Part shown: positions 5,789 to 6,068 of the stretch, one piece after another
Position numbering within the stretch: the stretch's first letter is position 1
How the letters are laid out: the number at the start of each line of letters is the position of its first letter
Source: an uncultured delta proteobacterium
Lineage (GTDB): Bacteria; Desulfobacterota; WTBG01; CAIYCZ01
Assembly: GCA_903924805.1 (NCBI GenBank)
Contig: CAIYCZ010000543.1
Span: 1 to 6,068, forward strand
DNA: 6,068 bases
Reading direction: 5' to 3'
Made by a program: the position numbers and the translations under genes
Notes under the pieces: generated by a model
The model's database searches: none
The model's input: the letters and a program-made list of their open reading frames with translations, nothing else
What the model was told of the DNA's origin: nothing

Positions 5789-5897
5789 CACCCTCCCCTT
5801 AATCCCCTCCCATCGAGGGAGGGGAGAGTTAGTGGGGCTCTGCCTCAAGAAAAAGTTTCCTCTCTCCTGGTGGGAGAGGGCTGGGGTGAGGGGGGTG
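5789..5897. repeat. GC-rich double-hairpin intergenic repeat
   Basis: Two hairpins lie back to back after the carboxyltransferase stop codon. The first has a perfect 9-bp stem, TCCCCTCCC (5803-5811) with GGGAGGGGA (5817-5825), and a 5-nt loop. The second has an 8-bp stem with one G-T pair, CCTCTCC-type (5860-5867) with GGAGAGGG (5873-5880), and a 5-nt loop. The outer ends are inverse copies as well: CACCCTCCCC (5789-5798) against GGGGTGAGGGGGGTG (5883-5897). The whole looks like a pair of REP-like units in opposite orientation, similar in flavour to the CCCTCTCCC/GGGAGAGGG repeats common in many proteobacterial genomes. There is no T-run after either stem, so it is not a classical terminator, although it may attenuate or protect the transcript 3' end. 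Confidence 0.65.
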
Positions 5898-5952
5898 CAT
5901 TTATAATTTAATGCTAATCACTGATAATCTTTCTAACTGAGTAAACTGCCCT

Positions 5953-6068
5953 ATGGACAAAAAAAAGATTGCGGCTATTATGACCGCAGTGAGCAATTAT
6001 ATAAGGGCCGAGCAGTCAGAGGCTCAAGCAGGATTTATCCCTACCCCGCCTACGCTTTGGGGAACCGA
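5953..6068 (+). CDS. Small conserved-type protein linked to acyl-CoA carboxyltransferase, N-terminal fragment
   Basis: An open frame of 38 codons that runs off the right edge. It starts MDKKKIAAIMTAVSNYI: a basic tip followed by a short amphipathic Ala/Ile helix, then acidic/Gln residues (19-26) and a Pro-rich stretch ending PTPPTLWGT (31-38). Small proteins with a Lys-rich start, an Ala-rich helix and a following Pro-rich region with a Leu-Trp motif are found beside MmdA-type carboxyltransferases in anaerobes, and I infer this is one of them. It could be a carrier-scaffold or delta/gamma-like subunit; no biotin site is visible in the fragment. It lies 167 nt after the carboxyltransferase on the same strand, with the double-hairpin repeat between. 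The Shine-Dalgarno is weak (TGAG about 11 nt upstream), so the start is not certain; an in-frame ATG at 5980 is a less likely alternative. Confidence 0.55.
   Translation, partial: MDKKKIAAIMTAVSNYIRAEQSEAQAGFIPTPPTLWGT

Noticed and set aside
5357..5848. A 163-codon minus-strand frame opposite the 3' half of the carboxyltransferase gene.
   Set aside because: It starts within the hairpin repeat and reads as low-similarity antisense of a strongly conserved gene, with no start signals.
5902..5907. A perfect -10 hexamer (TATAAT) on the plus strand before the small gene at 5953.
   Set aside because: No acceptable -35 lies 16-18 nt upstream, where the sequence is the G-rich end of the hairpin repeat; an A/T-rich hexamer alone is weak evidence.

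Overview
The window is a compact piece of bacterial chromosome carrying three complete metabolic genes on the minus strand, one on the plus strand, and the first 38 codons of another plus-strand gene at the right edge. Shine-Dalgarno sites are clear at most starts, and sigma70-type -35/-10 pairs precede the main transcription units. The LeuC/LeuD pair is of the two-subunit archaeal/anaerobe type, and the MmdA/PccB-type carboxyltransferase is followed by a small Lys/Ala-rich protein. Together these suggest an anaerobic bacterium, possibly Desulfobacterota (Deltaproteobacteria) or a similar uncultured lineage. That placement is inference only.

Layout from left to right. Positions 1-223 hold no complete gene. 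A leftward promoter-like site (61-90) with a dyad in its spacer points out of the window. Positions 224-1861 (minus) encode a long nucleotide-sugar dehydrogenase of the UDP-glucose/UDP-HexNAc/GDP-mannose dehydrogenase superfamily, with its own near-consensus promoter at 1916-1944. Positions 2018-2521 and 2623-3876 (minus) are the small and large subunits of an aconitase-superfamily hydro-lyase (3-isopropylmalate dehydratase-like), read as a leuC-leuD pair from a promoter at 3917-3944. The 101 bp between the two subunits holds a palindromic GGAGTT-type repeat. Positions 3877-4231 are a divergent control region: the leuC promoter faces left, a weaker promoter faces right, and a second copy of the GGAGTT-type repeat lies in the leader of the carboxyltransferase gene. 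Positions 4232-5785 (plus) encode a 517-residue biotin-dependent acyl-CoA carboxyltransferase. It is followed by a GC-rich double-hairpin intergenic repeat (5789-5897) and the truncated small gene at 5953.

Functionally, the sugar dehydrogenase would supply a uronic-acid nucleotide sugar for surface polysaccharide. The LeuCD-like pair would isomerise a hydroxy-dicarboxylic acid. The carboxyltransferase would move a carboxyl group between biotin and an acyl-CoA. Nothing here shows that the three work in one pathway; each unit appears to have its own promoter.

I see no mobile element, CRISPR array, RNA gene or defence system. The points most worth a second look are residue-level departures: Ser in place of the first [4Fe-4S]-ligand Cys in the LeuC-like subunit, Gln in place of the usual Cys in the LeuD-like subunit, loss of the usual acidic NAD-ribose residue in the sugar dehydrogenase, and Ile at the acyl-CoA specificity position of the carboxyltransferase. 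The two related palindromic repeats flanking leuC also deserve attention.
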